Shown here one piece after another: positions 8,085 through 20,100 of a DNA stretch of 64,000 bases (position 1 is its first letter; each line of letters opens with the position of its first letter). Below the pieces are notes generated by a model, which was given only the letters and a program-made list of their open reading frames with translations, was not told the origin of the DNA and did no database searches. The position numbers and the translations under genes were made by a program. Source of the DNA: Pseudocercospora fijiensis CIRAD86 (taxonomy: Eukaryota; Ascomycota; Dothideomycetes; Mycosphaerellales; Mycosphaerellaceae); the NCBI RefSeq assembly GCF_000340215.1, contig NW_006921533.1:1410192-1474191 (forward strand), in the 5' to 3' direction.

Positions 8085-10141
8085 ATGATGCCCTCGAGTC
8101 TTTTTCTTGCAAGCTCGCTGGCGGGCCTGGCGACAGCCGCGACACAGACTTTCGATTGGAACATCACTTGGGTGAGGGCAAACCCAGATGGCATGCACGA
8201 GCGACCGGTCATTGGCATAAACAATAAGTGGCCTCTGCCGCGTCTCAACATCACCAAAGGCGACAGAGTCGTGGTGAATATGCACAACCAGGTTCGTAGG
8301 CCACATTTGGTAATCATCTATCTTTGCTGATGAACCTCAGTTGGGCAACGAAAGCACAAGTCTCCATTTCCATGGACTCTTTCAAAACGGCACAAATGAG
8401 ATGGACGGACCCGTGGGAGTGACACAGTGTGACGTCCCGCCTGGGTCCACGTTTGTGTACAACTTCACAGCAAGTCAGCTCGAGCGAGCGAGCCGTTCGC
8501 GACGGATGTACTGACGCGCCGCTAGATCGATCAACCAGGCACATACTGGTACCATTCTCACAGTCGTGGACAGTATCCTGATGGCCTGCGACAGCAATTC
8601 ATCGTTCACGACCCGGAAAACCCATACATTGGTCAATTCGACGAGGAAGTCGCGCTCACGATTTCTGATTGGTACCACGATGAGATGCCAGGCCTCATCG
8701 ACTGGTTCATCAGCGTCGAGAACCCGACAGGAGCTGAGCCGGTGCCCAAGTCTGCCTTGATGAACGATATGCAGAATATTACCATCGCCGTGGAACCTGG
8801 CAAGACCTATTACTTCCGCTTGTCGAATGTTGCTGCGTTCGCCGGTCAGTACTTCTGGATCGAAGGTCACACCATGAGAATAGTCGAAGTCGATGGCGTG
8901 TATACCGAGCCCGCCGAGGCAGAGATGATCTACGTGACCGCTGCTCAACGATACAGCTTCCTAGTGACGACAAAGAATGACACCAACGCAAACTTCGCCA
9001 TGGTCAGCAGCATGGACACCGATCTCTTCGACTCCTTCTCGCCGGATCTGCCAACCAACGTGACAGGATGGCTTGTATACGACCAGGCAAAGCCGAACCC
9101 AGAACCTGCTCTCCTCGACAGCTGGGATGGTCAATATGACGACTTTGATCTCGTACCACAAGATGAGCTCGAGTTATACGATCACGCCGATTACTCGTTC
9201 AACCTTAACTTATCGATGAACAACTTGGGAGATGGTGCGAACTATGCATGGTTCAACGACATCACTTACGTCCGACCAAAGGTGCCAACGCTCTACACCG
9301 CTCTTACCACCGGCCAGTACGCCAACAACGTCACTGTCTACGGCCGCGACACCAACTCTTTCGTGCTTCAGAAGAACGATATTGTCGAGATCATTCTGAA
9401 CAACAATGATCCGGGCAAACATCCATTCCATCTGCACGGGCACAACTTCCAAGTCATCTATCGCAGCCCGGAAGAGTGGGGAAACTATGACCCGAACAAT
9501 CACACCGACTTCCCGCAGAAGCCAATGCGCCGTGATACGTTTTGGGTCAGACCTAATGGTAACTTTGTCATCAGATTCAGAGCCGACAACCCTGGCATCT
9601 GGCTTTTCCACTGCCATCTTGGTAAGCTAATCTATACGAAACCGTGTATATGCAGAGCTGACGATGAACAGAATGGCATCTGGTCAGCGGACTGATCGCC
9701 ACAATGGTTGAGGCTCCACTGGAAATTCAAAAGACCGTGAGTGTTCCTCAGAATCACTATGACGTCTGCGCAGCGGGCGCCACACCAACAGCAGGCAACG
9801 CGGCAGCGAACACCATCGATCCTCTCGACCTCACCGGGCAGAATTTGAGTATAGCACCGCTGCCGGCTGGTTTCACGGCCAAGGGCATTGTTGCGCTTGT
9901 GTTCAGCTGCGTCGCCGCATTCTTGGGCATGGCTGTTATCGCTTGGTACGTTACTCCACCTCATGCCACTTGATGTGTGATCAACAGCGCATCACCTGCA
10001 CGAGTGGTCATCATGTTTCTTCATTCAGCACATACGGTTACTGACATGTCTGAAACTAGGTATGGAGTCGCACCGATCAGTGCGGCCGAGATGGCACAGA
10101 CACGTCGTTTTGTTGCGAGAGCAGGCGGTAGCACGACATGA
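8085..10141 (+). CDS. FET3: Iron transport multicopper ferroxidase Fet3 (five exons, one GC-AG intron)
   Basis: Exons are 8085-8291, 8341-8469, 8526-9621, 9672-9945 and 10060-10141, total 1,788 nt or 595 residues. A signal peptide ([19 protein letters not shown]) precedes three cupredoxin domains and a C-terminal membrane helix ([21 protein letters not shown]), the Fet3 layout. Copper ligands are complete: HFH at 78-80, HSH at 122-124, HPFHLHGH from 411, and HCHLEWH with Cys475. Residues that give yeast Fet3 its Fe(II) specificity are conserved in place: Glu183 (GAEPVP), Asp281 (FDSFSPDL region) and Asp407 before the HPFHLH motif. It therefore oxidises ferrous iron for Ftr1 rather than acting as a phenol laccase. 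Intron 2 (8470-8525) begins with GCAAGT; this is the only choice that keeps frame and yields [18 protein letters not shown] two codons' distance away breaks the frame. Confidence 0.96.
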
Positions 10142-10815
10142 AGTAGGAATTCTCTAGGGCGATGTGCTGTTCGCGCGCTGGAAAAGCGGCGGTGAGTGGT
10201 GACGAGGTTGAATGCGAGATGACACGAGCGCGGCGAGGTGCCCGATATGCCACAGCACCCTTTTCTTGTCTGAGACGAAGATGAAGGCGGAATATTTGTG
10301 GGTTCAGCTTCGATTTAGCGACTTGTCACATGCACAACGATACTTCAATCGATCCCGTACCTCTGCAGTGGGCCGCTTCGGAAGATTGCGCGCGGTGATA
10401 CACAGATCTCGGGTGCGAGCAGAGGTGAAAAGCTTTTCGCCTGCAGCGGGTACGTACGATTCGTCATCGAAATTGTTCCTGCGGTGTATGACCAGCGCCT
10501 CCATGTTGGGGGGGGGATGTATAAGGGTGATGGCACGGCAGGGAGCCTTCCTCGCTGGCGGGTGTCGATGTCCGTGTCGATGTGGCTTCTGGGAAGTGAG
10601 TGAAGCGAAGCGGACGGACATGGCTTCCATCGAATCAGAAAGCTTTGACGCTAGCGCTCGCAGAAATAGAATAGGCTCAGCCCGGCCGGCCGGCTACACC
10701 CGCTGTTTCGCTGCTGCTGCTGTTGCTGTGATGCTGCGCCAGACAGGTGTCTGTATATCAGCAACTCGCGCTGATTGGCTCGACCCACTTTTACCCCTGT
10801 CCTACCCCCAACCTC
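10142..10815. other. FET3 downstream region up to the first transposon block
   Basis: Normal, un-RIPed composition with a G7 run at about 10,508-10,514 and GGCCGGCCGG near 10,684. An open frame at 10,212-10,850 has Arg/Ser/Cys-rich composition without motifs and runs into the RIP block, so it is not called as a gene. Confidence 0.5.
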
Positions 10816-10831
10816 GAGTTGCTAGCAACTC
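10816..10831. repeat. 16-bp palindrome, left boundary of RIP block 1
   Basis: GAGTTGCTAGCAACTC, a perfect palindrome, stands at the junction between normal sequence and the RIP-mutated block. The identical 16-mer recurs at 39,210-39,225 at the other junction. Being palindromic, it could be a direct repeat (target-site duplication or attachment site) or a short terminal inverted repeat; sequence alone cannot distinguish these. The flanking bases on either side do not match. Confidence 0.75.
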
Positions 10832-10857
10832 CCCTAATGAATTTGGTTGAAATATGC

Positions 10858-11677
10858 TTCAAATTCTAAAGGGCTTTAGGAATATAGTAATTTCTACTAA
10901 GGTTGCTAGCGATAACTTAATAAAGCTAAAGTTAACGTATAGTATAGCTATTACGCTAAATTCGAGGTATATCTACTTACTTTTACCCTTATTGTCTATT
11001 GCCGCTATATCTACTACTACTATATCTACTACCGCTACCGCTACTAAAGGTCCTACTATTAAACACTCGTTACTATTCTTCTAATAGAAATTAGCGGTCT
11101 CTAATAAAAGTAGACGCTTCCTTATAACTTAGTTGTAATATATCGATTAGCGACTGTTATAGTATATGTTATCGGAGGTTTAACGGCTATAGCGTAGGTA
11201 TATAAGCGGCGATTATTAAGTAACGAAGACCGCTTAGTATAGTAGGTATATATAGAAGTCGCTATTAGTAAAGGATATAGCGTATAACGTCTATTAAACT
11301 GCCGTCGTTTAAAGAAGGTATATTATATCGATAGGTGCCGTCGCCTATAGCGTACGTATTCTAAAGTACTAAGTTAGTAACCTACGTAGGTTTAAATAGC
11401 GACGGCAGAGGTTGCTAGAAGGAAGGCAAAGGAGGTTAGTAACTATATCTATACTAATTAGTATAGAGACTAGTCGCTATATACTCTAGTACGCATTAAG
11501 TGCCCTCGCCTAGCGCGAATAGGTCCCTTATCTATCGCGGTTATTATACTTAGTAAGGTTGTTATTGCTAGTAGTAGTAGTAGTAGATTAATAGTAAGGC
11601 GCCTACGCCTATATCGACCTACGCCTATTAAATAGCAAACAATGTACTATCGTCGTATTACTATTAATATTACTAGT
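10858..11677. other. RIPed flank left of the LTR element, no gene resolved
   Basis: Stop-filled in all frames. Contains trinucleotide-rich runs (CTACTA type near 11,010-11,045 and AGTAGT near 11,570-11,585). It may be the far side of whatever the LTR element inserted into, but no protein similarity was seen. Confidence 0.4.
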
Positions 11678-11848
11678 TATTAGGATACGCTCTATAGAGC
11701 GGAGACAGACACGATTCTAGTATATAAAGATAATTAATTGTTAGTTAGTTACTAGCCTAGGAAACTATATATATTAATCGTTATAATCTATAGTAGGATC
11801 GATAGTATCCGAAGCAGGATCGGCCGCACTAATGTCTAAACCGTAACA
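11678..11848 (-). repeat. LTR, left copy (3' LTR of minus-strand element)
   Basis: 171 bp. On the plus strand it starts TATTAGGATACG (TG changed to TA by RIP) and ends CCGTAACA, matching the right copy over its whole length with few differences. Confidence 0.92.
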
Positions 11849-11866
11849 ACCTCCCCCCTAAAAGGA
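11849..11866 (-). other. Polypurine tract of the LTR element
   Basis: The plus strand reads ACCTCCCCCCTAAAAGGA directly after the left LTR. On the minus strand this is a G/A-rich tract ending in GGGGGGAGGT next to the 3' LTR, the usual position of the plus-strand primer. Confidence 0.7.
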
Positions 11867-11899
11867 AAGACTTATACGCCCTCGTATATAATACGCTAT

Positions 11900-12120
11900 C
11901 TAATGCTTCTTAGTACCGTCTCCTATTGTTTATATTATACTAATACTTATGCTAATAGGTGCCTTCTATACTATGTCCTATTAATAGAATTGCGCACTAT
12001 GCTAATACTTATATACTATATCCTATTAATCGTATTACAGGCTATACTAATGCTTCTACTAATAGGTACTTTCTATACTATATCCTATTACTCGCTTATA
12101 CTAACGGGTGCTTCTTGCCG
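11900..12120. repeat. Imperfect short tandem repeats in the 3' untranslated part of the LTR element
   Basis: Recurring words TACTAATRCTT, GCTAATAGGTGCCTTCTATACTAT and TATCCTATTA repeat three to four times between the polypurine tract and the end of the extra ORF. Unit length is irregular (about 50-90 bp). A 74-codon open frame here simply follows the repeat. Confidence 0.5.
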
Positions 12121-12152
12121 CGCTTAGGGGTAGAAGGCGAACTATCGTCGGC

Positions 12153-15100
12153 CTAGGCGTTAAGGGTATCGCGCTTACGCTTACGCTTCGACTCTAGGGT
12201 CTCCGTAGAGGGCTCTAGCCGAGCGACGGTCGGTATAATAGTAGCCTTCTTACGGAGGACGTATAGATCTATCTCCTTAGTAATGCTATTATATAGGCCT
12301 ATAACCTTAGCTATATGCGCCGCTGTCTTATAGGTAGTGTCTAGCGCCGCGTTAGGCATTATCTTCTTAGTAAGCTTATTAAAATCGATTAAGCCGTCGC
12401 TATAGCGGGCGTCTAGGCCTAAAGTGTATTTGCCGAGGTATTAATTAGTTACCTCCTATAGGCCGTTAATCTCCGCTTCGGTAGTATTACTAATACTACC
12501 GCCGAGAATTGCTAGCGAATCGGCTAGAACTAAGGCGGCGATAGGCAGGTTGCTAGTAGTATCGCGGAGAAAATTATCTACGAGGAGCGCTATATTTTGC
12601 TTGCCGGTCTAAAGCGCGACCTATACTACTACGCGATTCTAAGCGGCTATTACTAGCATCGCATCTCTACTATCCTTTATCTACGTTATAAGGTCGTCGT
12701 ATTACTTAGCCTACCGATATATAAGAAGTGCGTTTTAGTTAAGAGAGCGGTTAGTAAGCATTGTCTAATTAACTACTAGTTATAAGCGACCGCCGGCGCT
12801 ACTTAGGGCATATAGTAGCAGGGTCGGCAGTAGCGGCAATTTAAGGTCTATCTGCTTAATCGAGCTAGGGAATATAGTAGTATTATCGGCGTCGTTACTC
12901 GTTTTATATAACGGAGGCAGTAGCGGCGGCATGCTATAGTTACTATATATACGAGGTCGTATATAGCCTAGCTTATCGGAATCTAGCTATTTGTTAACGC
13001 GACCGCCTCGCGACCCGTTGTTTTAGTTTCGCGATAGTAGTAGGGCGGCCTAGGGCAGAATCTTACTAAAGGTAACGGCGTTCGTAGTATCGCCCTCGTC
13101 CGGCTTATAATCGTTATTAGGAACGAGGTAGGAGGATACCGGATCCTACGTCTCGTCGACGTTGTACTAACGAGCGCTCTCGTTACAATCCGCGAGCGAA
13201 TTAACTACGTCTTCCTTCGTAGTCGCCGGTACGAAGGCGTTAGGGACCGGTCGCTTATTTATCGTCTTTTCTAGCTAGTTCTTTACGATTCTTGTAGGAA
13301 CCGTAAAGCCCGTAGGCGGGTTAGCTACAATCTTATCTATATAGGCCTTAAATAGCTTACTTATATAGTCCTTATCTCTAAAGGACGGCTAGATAATAGC
13401 GTTCTAGTCGATAGCGATCTTCTTATCGAGGGTAAGTATAGGAATCTTCTTCTGTTTAGCCTTAGCGTAGCTTATATACTCGCGATATCCTACTAGGATC
13501 TAAGGATAGCTATACGATTTATAGGTAACCGTATCGTCGTATATCTTGTCTAGCTCTACGAGGTCGGCGGTATAGCCCTCTCCTCGTAGGGAATAGACGC
13601 CGTAGACGTATACGTAGCGCTAACAATAATCTTCGATATCTTAGGTAACGGCTAGTTCGCCTAACTAACGGCATTGCGGCAACGGGAGTCCTTGCGCGTT
13701 AAATATAGTAGACTAGTAACGCTAGAGCTGCTTAGCGCTAATTAGGCTAGCTACTTTTATACGTATTAGTATATAGACGTATTAGTCGCTTATTTGCGTG
13801 TTTTTCGGTAGGAATCGGAGCGTTGTTACTCGACCTATAATAGGGTTAAACAGGAACTAATAGGCTAGAGCGTTAGTAAGGTCGGCCTCGCTACCCTTCT
13901 CCTAAGCTATTCTAGCGCTTACCTCGCGGTCGGCTCCTCGGACGCGGTAAGTAATGTCCGAGTTATCGGCGGCGCGAGTATATAAGGTAGGGCGTTCGTT
14001 GCCTATAATTGCGACGATATAATCGAAGGGAAGCGTCGCTTCTACCTAATTATAGGCTAAAATTAGAGGAAGCGTAGGCAAGCTCTAAAAGTTCTATACG
14101 AATTAGCGGACAGCGAGGCCGATTACGTAGTAACGGATAGCCGGCGGTTGCGCGAAGAAACGGTAGTCGGTAGGAGGCTAGTCGTCGATAGCCTTTAGCG
14201 CGTAGCGTAAGTATACGTACTAGAATGTAACTAACCGAGGAAAAATTCCTCCGAACGCGGTATCTAACGTTAAGAAGTCGAGTAGGCGGCCGTTCGTATT
14301 AAGGGCTCTACGCGTATATATACGAATAAGGGTACGTTCTACGGCGGGATCGGTATAGTTAGAGGTATCGTGCTCGTTTTCTAGGTGTTCCTACTCCTCG
14401 ATAAGTTCTAGTACTCGAAAGATTAAATAGTCTAGCTCTAAGCTACCGTTAGGGTAGCGGAAGGAGGTAACGGGATTGTCGTACTCGCGCTCCTAAAGAG
14501 TAGCGTCTAGGTCGTATACTAGTCGGGCGGTATAGTAATATAGTTTAGCTAGGATCTGTGTCTAATTGTCGTAATGCGATAGTTTTAGATAGAGTAGGTA
14601 GAGCTTTAAGCGCGCCTAAATATACTCGACTTACTAATCGTAGGGCTTGTTTAGGCGGAACACCTCTAGTAAGGCACCTTCTTCGTTAAGTCTAAATGCA
14701 GCTCGAAAGATCTGCTACGCTCTATCGTAGTAACGGTCGCCGTAGAATTCCTTATTGCCCTTAATTCTAGTAGACCGAATCCTAGCTACTAGGGCGTCGC
14801 ACTCCTCCGACTCCTTTAGCTACCGATTATAAGCGGCTTCTAGTACCTCTAATTATCCGACAAAGCCGCGTACTCTTAACTCTTCGAGTGTACGCTAGTA
14901 CTAAGTAAATTCGGCGTTACGCCGAAATTAGTATACCTAGGGTCGAGGACCGGGTAGTAGTAAGGCGAATAGGATAATTCTAGTATAGTTAGCTACGGCG
15001 CTCGGTAGTAGTCTCGACCGCGACGGTCGGAGTACTATTATTAGCTAAGTACTTAGTCGTAGGGATACTAGTCGTAGAGATACCGGTCGTAGGCGAGAAC

Positions 15101-16830
15101 GCGAGGGTACTAGCGGAAGCTATACTAGTAATAACTATAAGGTTTGCGATTATATCGATAGCGTAGGAGGCTAAGCCTATAGTATAGATAATACTAAAAA
15201 TAGTAAAGCTAGTCGCTATAGTAGCGATAGCGGCTATAAGGGTCGCGATAGTAAAGTAGGTTATCGCGGCTATAGAGTAGATAGTCTAGGCAACTTCGAT
15301 AGTAACTACGGCGAACGCGGAGGTAAACTTAATTGTCCTAGTAACAATAAGATCGCTAGTAACGCTCGCGGCGCCGGCGTACGCTCTACCTACGGGCCGT
15401 TATCTAGTAAACGCTCCCGTCCTAACAGTCGACGTGCCTCTTAAAGAGCCTTATTAAGCGTCTTATATACGTCTTCGTATCTGTCTTCTAGGGCCTTTAG
15501 TGCGCCTAGTGCTATATCGCTAGTAGGACTATATTAATCGGAACGTAGGTAATAAGCGTTACCCTCGGCATAGTTCTATAGGTATATATAGTTAGGCCGG
15601 TAGCGCTAAATATACTCCCTCTCGACTGTACTAGTAGCGTCGTCGCTCTTAGGCACGAAGTCCTACGCGTTAAGGTATAGATTCTCGGCTAGGGCGACGT
15701 TACCTTATTAGATAGCGTCGATCTTCTAGAAGATTTAATAGCCGCGAAGGGACGGGACTTCCTACTATGCGTTATCGAATAGGTAGGCGGCTAGTATTAC
15801 GCTCTAATTGCGCCTAGTCGTAAGCGATTCGATAGCGCTTTTCTAACTTGCTTTTATAAAGATATAGGCCGGGTTCGCCGCTATAACGACTGCCGGCGCG
15901 CAGGTCTATAAGTAGTCGAAGCTCGTATCGTATAGGAGCTTAAGCGCTATATTAGGGAGGATTAATTTTGCGTTAGCGAATAAGCGTCGCTATATTATAT
16001 TAAACTACCTAACCGTAAGGCCTATATTATACGATCCTAGTTCGTTTAGATAGGTTACGAGATAGTCCTCTATTTCTATCTAGTCCGCCTTATTCTTACC
16101 TTAATCGTCCTCTAAGTTAGTACTATCCCGCTACGCTTTATTCTCCTCCTAATTACTACTCGGCTCGCTCTTATTAGCGTCGTTTCCGCTATCCTTTTCT
16201 CTAGCATTTTCCCGATCGCTGCTCTACTCGTTACTATCGGCCCTATTCTCTATAGTATCCTAACTAATATCTTCCTAACTAGCGTCGAGTTCGCTATCCT
16301 TAGTATCTTCCGCAACCTCTAGAGTGCGGCTAGTAACAAATAGGCCCTCGCTAGAGGCGACGCGGCGCTTAGCCTCGCGGTTAGCGAGCATCTAGCCGTA
16401 GTATTCTACGCCTCTATTAGTAATATAATAGTATGCGCCGTTATAGAGAAAGACGTAGCCGTCTATAACGAGTGCCTTAGTAGCTAGGAAAATAGAGTAG
16501 GTCGGCTAAGTAAAGGCCTTAGCTACCGCCGAGTAGAGAGCAACGAGCTATAGATCGCCTAATAAGAGATAGGCTAAGATCTGTCTACAGGCTTTAGCGG
16601 TTTCCTAGGGTATTTCCTTCTTCTAGCGTAAGTAATAGGGGGGATCTCGGCCTCCTTCGTAGTAACGATAGTCTTCCTTTCCGGTTTCGGTAATTGCAAA
16701 CAATCCGTTTCCTATATCCTTTAAAAGGCCGTCGGTATATATCCGGCTTATTCTAACGCTAACCGTCTAACTCGGTAGGCGGGCAATTTTCGTAATATAT
16801 ACTTTAATATCGTCTACTATAAACTATATG
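12153..16830 (-). pseudogene. Extra ORF downstream of pol in the chromovirus, function unknown
   Basis: Minus-strand reading is coherent through RIP stops over most of this 4.7 kb, although standard Gypsy elements end with the integrase. Samples: a 16.3-16.6 kb section reads (stops restored to Q) ETAKACRQILAYLLLGD followed by VIDGYVFLYNGAYYYITNRG. A 13.3-13.7 kb section reads GELAVTQDIEDYCQRYVYVY and ISYAKAKQKKIPILTLDKKI. The C-terminus is an intact 68-codon stretch (12,359-12,153) ending in a basic KRKRKRDTLNA tail. I do not recognise the family; env-like membrane features were not seen. It could be one large protein or two. Confidence 0.6.
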
Positions 16831-17199
16831 TCTTCCCTAAAGGAAACGCCTACTACGAGAACTTGCTTTTCTTATACTTACTCTAACGGTTCTCCTAGAA
16901 CCGGCTCTATCGTAGGCGCCTCTAATGTCGCGCTCGCTAAGCGAAACAAAATATCGACGTTCTACTATAAAAGGGTAAGAAATATATTCTAATCGAGAAT
17001 CCGGGTTAGGATATTAAAATTAATACTAATAGTACGGATAGAATAGCAACTGTCGGCAACTCGGGCCGGTTGCCGTCTGCGATAACGGTTAGGGTCTAAG
17101 ATAGCGTAGTAGGAATAGGTTGTCTACCGGTATAAGCGCGTTACGACTCCGTAGGAGCCGTATTGCCGCGCTAGCGCTCGGACCGACGCGGCTGCGTTT

Positions 17200-20100
17200 C
17201 GTCTAAAAAAGGCTAACGATAGCGTGTTTTCTTAACTACTCTTCTAATACTCTTCTAAGGCGGTTGCTCGTCTTCGGGATACGCTTGCTCGAACGCCTCG
17301 ACTAATTCTCGCGTAGCTTCTAGATTATCGATATCGTACTAAACGTTATAGGCGTCGCTATAGCCGAGCTACTTAACTAGAAACTAGCGGATTAGCTTGC
17401 CTTAGCGAACGATTATACGCCTATCGAGCACCCTCTCTATCTCGTAAGAATCTCCTTCGTTATAATCGCTAAGTGCTTCTTCTATAGCTACAAGCGGTAG
17501 TTCGTAATTAGCCTTTCGTCCGAAGGGATCTAGCTCCGACGGGGCCTTCTTAAGATACGTAATAAAGATTACTAGATAGATTTTTATAATCGGCGGTAGC
17601 TCGAGACGGTATGCGAGCCGACCGATACGCTTAAGTACCTTAAACAGACCTTCGCGACGATAGCCGAACTTCCGTAATTGCCCTAGAACCTTATAGCCCG
17701 AATAACCGAGCCTAACGGAGAGCTTAAGTATAACTTTGTCGCCCGGACGTAGTATTAGTAGCTTATACTTAGCGTTATATCGTTCTTTTATCTTTATCGC
17801 TCCCTACGCTATCGCATCCTAGGCTTCCTTCTAGATCCTACCTTAGGCCGCCGCTAATTTATTAGGGTAATTATCTAAGTATATAATCGAGTCTAGATTC
17901 GTACGCTTTCCTATTACGATTTCGTTAGGCGACTATCCGGTTATAGCGCTACGGGAATTGTTTAACGTAGCCTAGAGAGAGGCGATATACTGCGTCTAAT
18001 CTTCGCCTAGGTACTTAGAGAGCTAGTACTAAAGTGCGGTTTTAACCGTCTAATTCGTTCTTTCCGATTGCCTATCGGTTTAGGGGTAGTACGCTATAGA
18101 AGTTAGCAGCTTAGAGCGTAATCGATCGAAGACCCCCTTTATAAAGCCTAAGAGCTAACGCGGATCTCGATCGGCGATTATTACTATAGAGAAGCTTATA
18201 TCTATAAGGCAGAGGTAGTCGATATACGCTACGCCCTACTACGCTACCTCCTAATCTTTACGACCTACGACTATCGCTACCTTTTTAGAGAATTTGTACG
18301 TAGAAGTAAGGATAGCATCTATGCTACTAGGGCTAACTAGTAGCGCTGTTACTAGATCTACGGTAGCGGTATAGAAAACGCCTCCTATCGGTAGGATAGG
18401 TTGTAATTCGCCGTATAGAGCATAACGCTACGTCTAGATTAGGAGGCACTACTAATAATAGTCGATATACTTACGGAGCTTCCTACTTATACCTTAGATA
18501 TAGAAGGACGCTTAGAGTCGATTATAGCAGCGATAGAATCCTTAATAGTGCCGATCGTCGTACGCCTATACGAATACGTCTTTAACTATAGATTAAGGGA
18601 TGTATAAACGCTCGCGCCCTACTATAGATTCTCGGTAGTAGAGGAGGTCGTCGCACTCGAAGAACTTAATTCCTAAGAGGTTGCTAAATTCGTCCCTAGC
18701 GAACGGATTCTTACCTTTATTATATAGGACTAGGTCTTTCGTAACGGTAGGTATATCTACTCTATCGAGATATAAGCGCTTAAGCGCGTTACGCGCTTGC
18801 GCGCGGCGTACTAGGCGTTATACTATCGACTAGTAGTCGTCGTGCTTATACGCTAGCGAAAGCTTACGCTTAAATGCCGGATCTATTTCTACTAGGATTA
18901 TATAGAACGCCCCTAGACTAGACGAACCGCCGTGCCTATAGTATGCAAAGGGATCTAAATTCTCCGCCTCTAGATCTTTCTTAGGGGATTCGAGGTCGCC
19001 GAGAAGGCGACTAAGGGCGTCTAGAACTAGGTAGATATAGCCTAGGCGGTATACTATACTAATACGAAATTAGGATAGGTATAGGGATGCCTATACTAGC
19101 TTGAGGTTCTACTTACCCGTATCGGTCGTCGTAGTTAGCGAAACCGAGTTAGTAAGGCCTACTACGGCGTAGTAATCCGTAAAGATTATAGTAGGATGCG
19201 CTAAAGCGTATATTAAATAGCCGATTTTTCTTACTATCTAGACAATCCCGGAGTATTCTAGCTTAGTTAGCTAGTACCTCTTCTCCGCGTTACTTAACCC
19301 TCGGCTAAGAAACAGAATCGGTTAGATACGGTAGCGAGGGAATAGTTACGCCTTACCGTATTCGTCGAAAAGCGGCTCCGGATCGCCCTTAACGTAGTAG
19401 ACTACTATGCTATACCCGAACTCCCTCGAGGAGTCTATATTAGCGTAAAGTCGTCTAGAGTAGTCGAAATAATAGAGAAACTTAGGCGATCTAAATATAG
19501 ATTAGAGGTAATTAAATGCTCTAACTAATTCTAGGCGATACTCTAGATTTTCCCCTAATAGAGTCGTAGCGATATACCGACGTCTCCCGTTGCCTATTAG
19601 TAGCGCTCCCTTAAGCAATCTAGTCTTCTCGGCCTATAAAGGCGCGGCTATCTACGCGTAATAGGGTATATGCTAACGGAGCTAGTTAGTTAAGCTAAGG
19701 TAGTATTCTAACTTTTAGACGGACTCTAGGAACTAGAGCGAGGTAATCGCGGCGATCTTCTTATCGCTCGTCGCGAGACCTAGCCTACTAACGTATTAGC
19801 CTAGCAATGTCGCCGACGGGAACCCGAGAAACGTCTTCTTCGGACTAATACTAATAGAGACAGCGTCTAGTAGGCGAAAAACCTCCTCTAAATAGCGTAG
19901 GTACTCCTCTAGCGTCTACGAGAATACTACGATATTATCGATATATACTCGAGCGAAACCCCGATAGTCGCGTAGAATGCGATCTAGTTTCTACTAAACG
20001 AACTATACGCTATTCGAGTAGCCTATAATAGCTACGTTAAACTGCTCCTATCTACGGTAGGTATTAATCGCTAGTTTATAGCGATCTTCCTTACGCACTC

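Noticed and set aside
8474..8525. GT-AG version of FET3 intron 2
   Set aside because: It leaves one extra base in the exon and breaks the frame before the conserved copper-binding motif; the GC donor four bases upstream fits.
10212..10850. 212-codon open frame downstream of FET3
   Set aside because: Arg/Ser/Cys-rich with no motif, and it runs into the RIP block; composition matches chance reading of GC-rich intergenic DNA.
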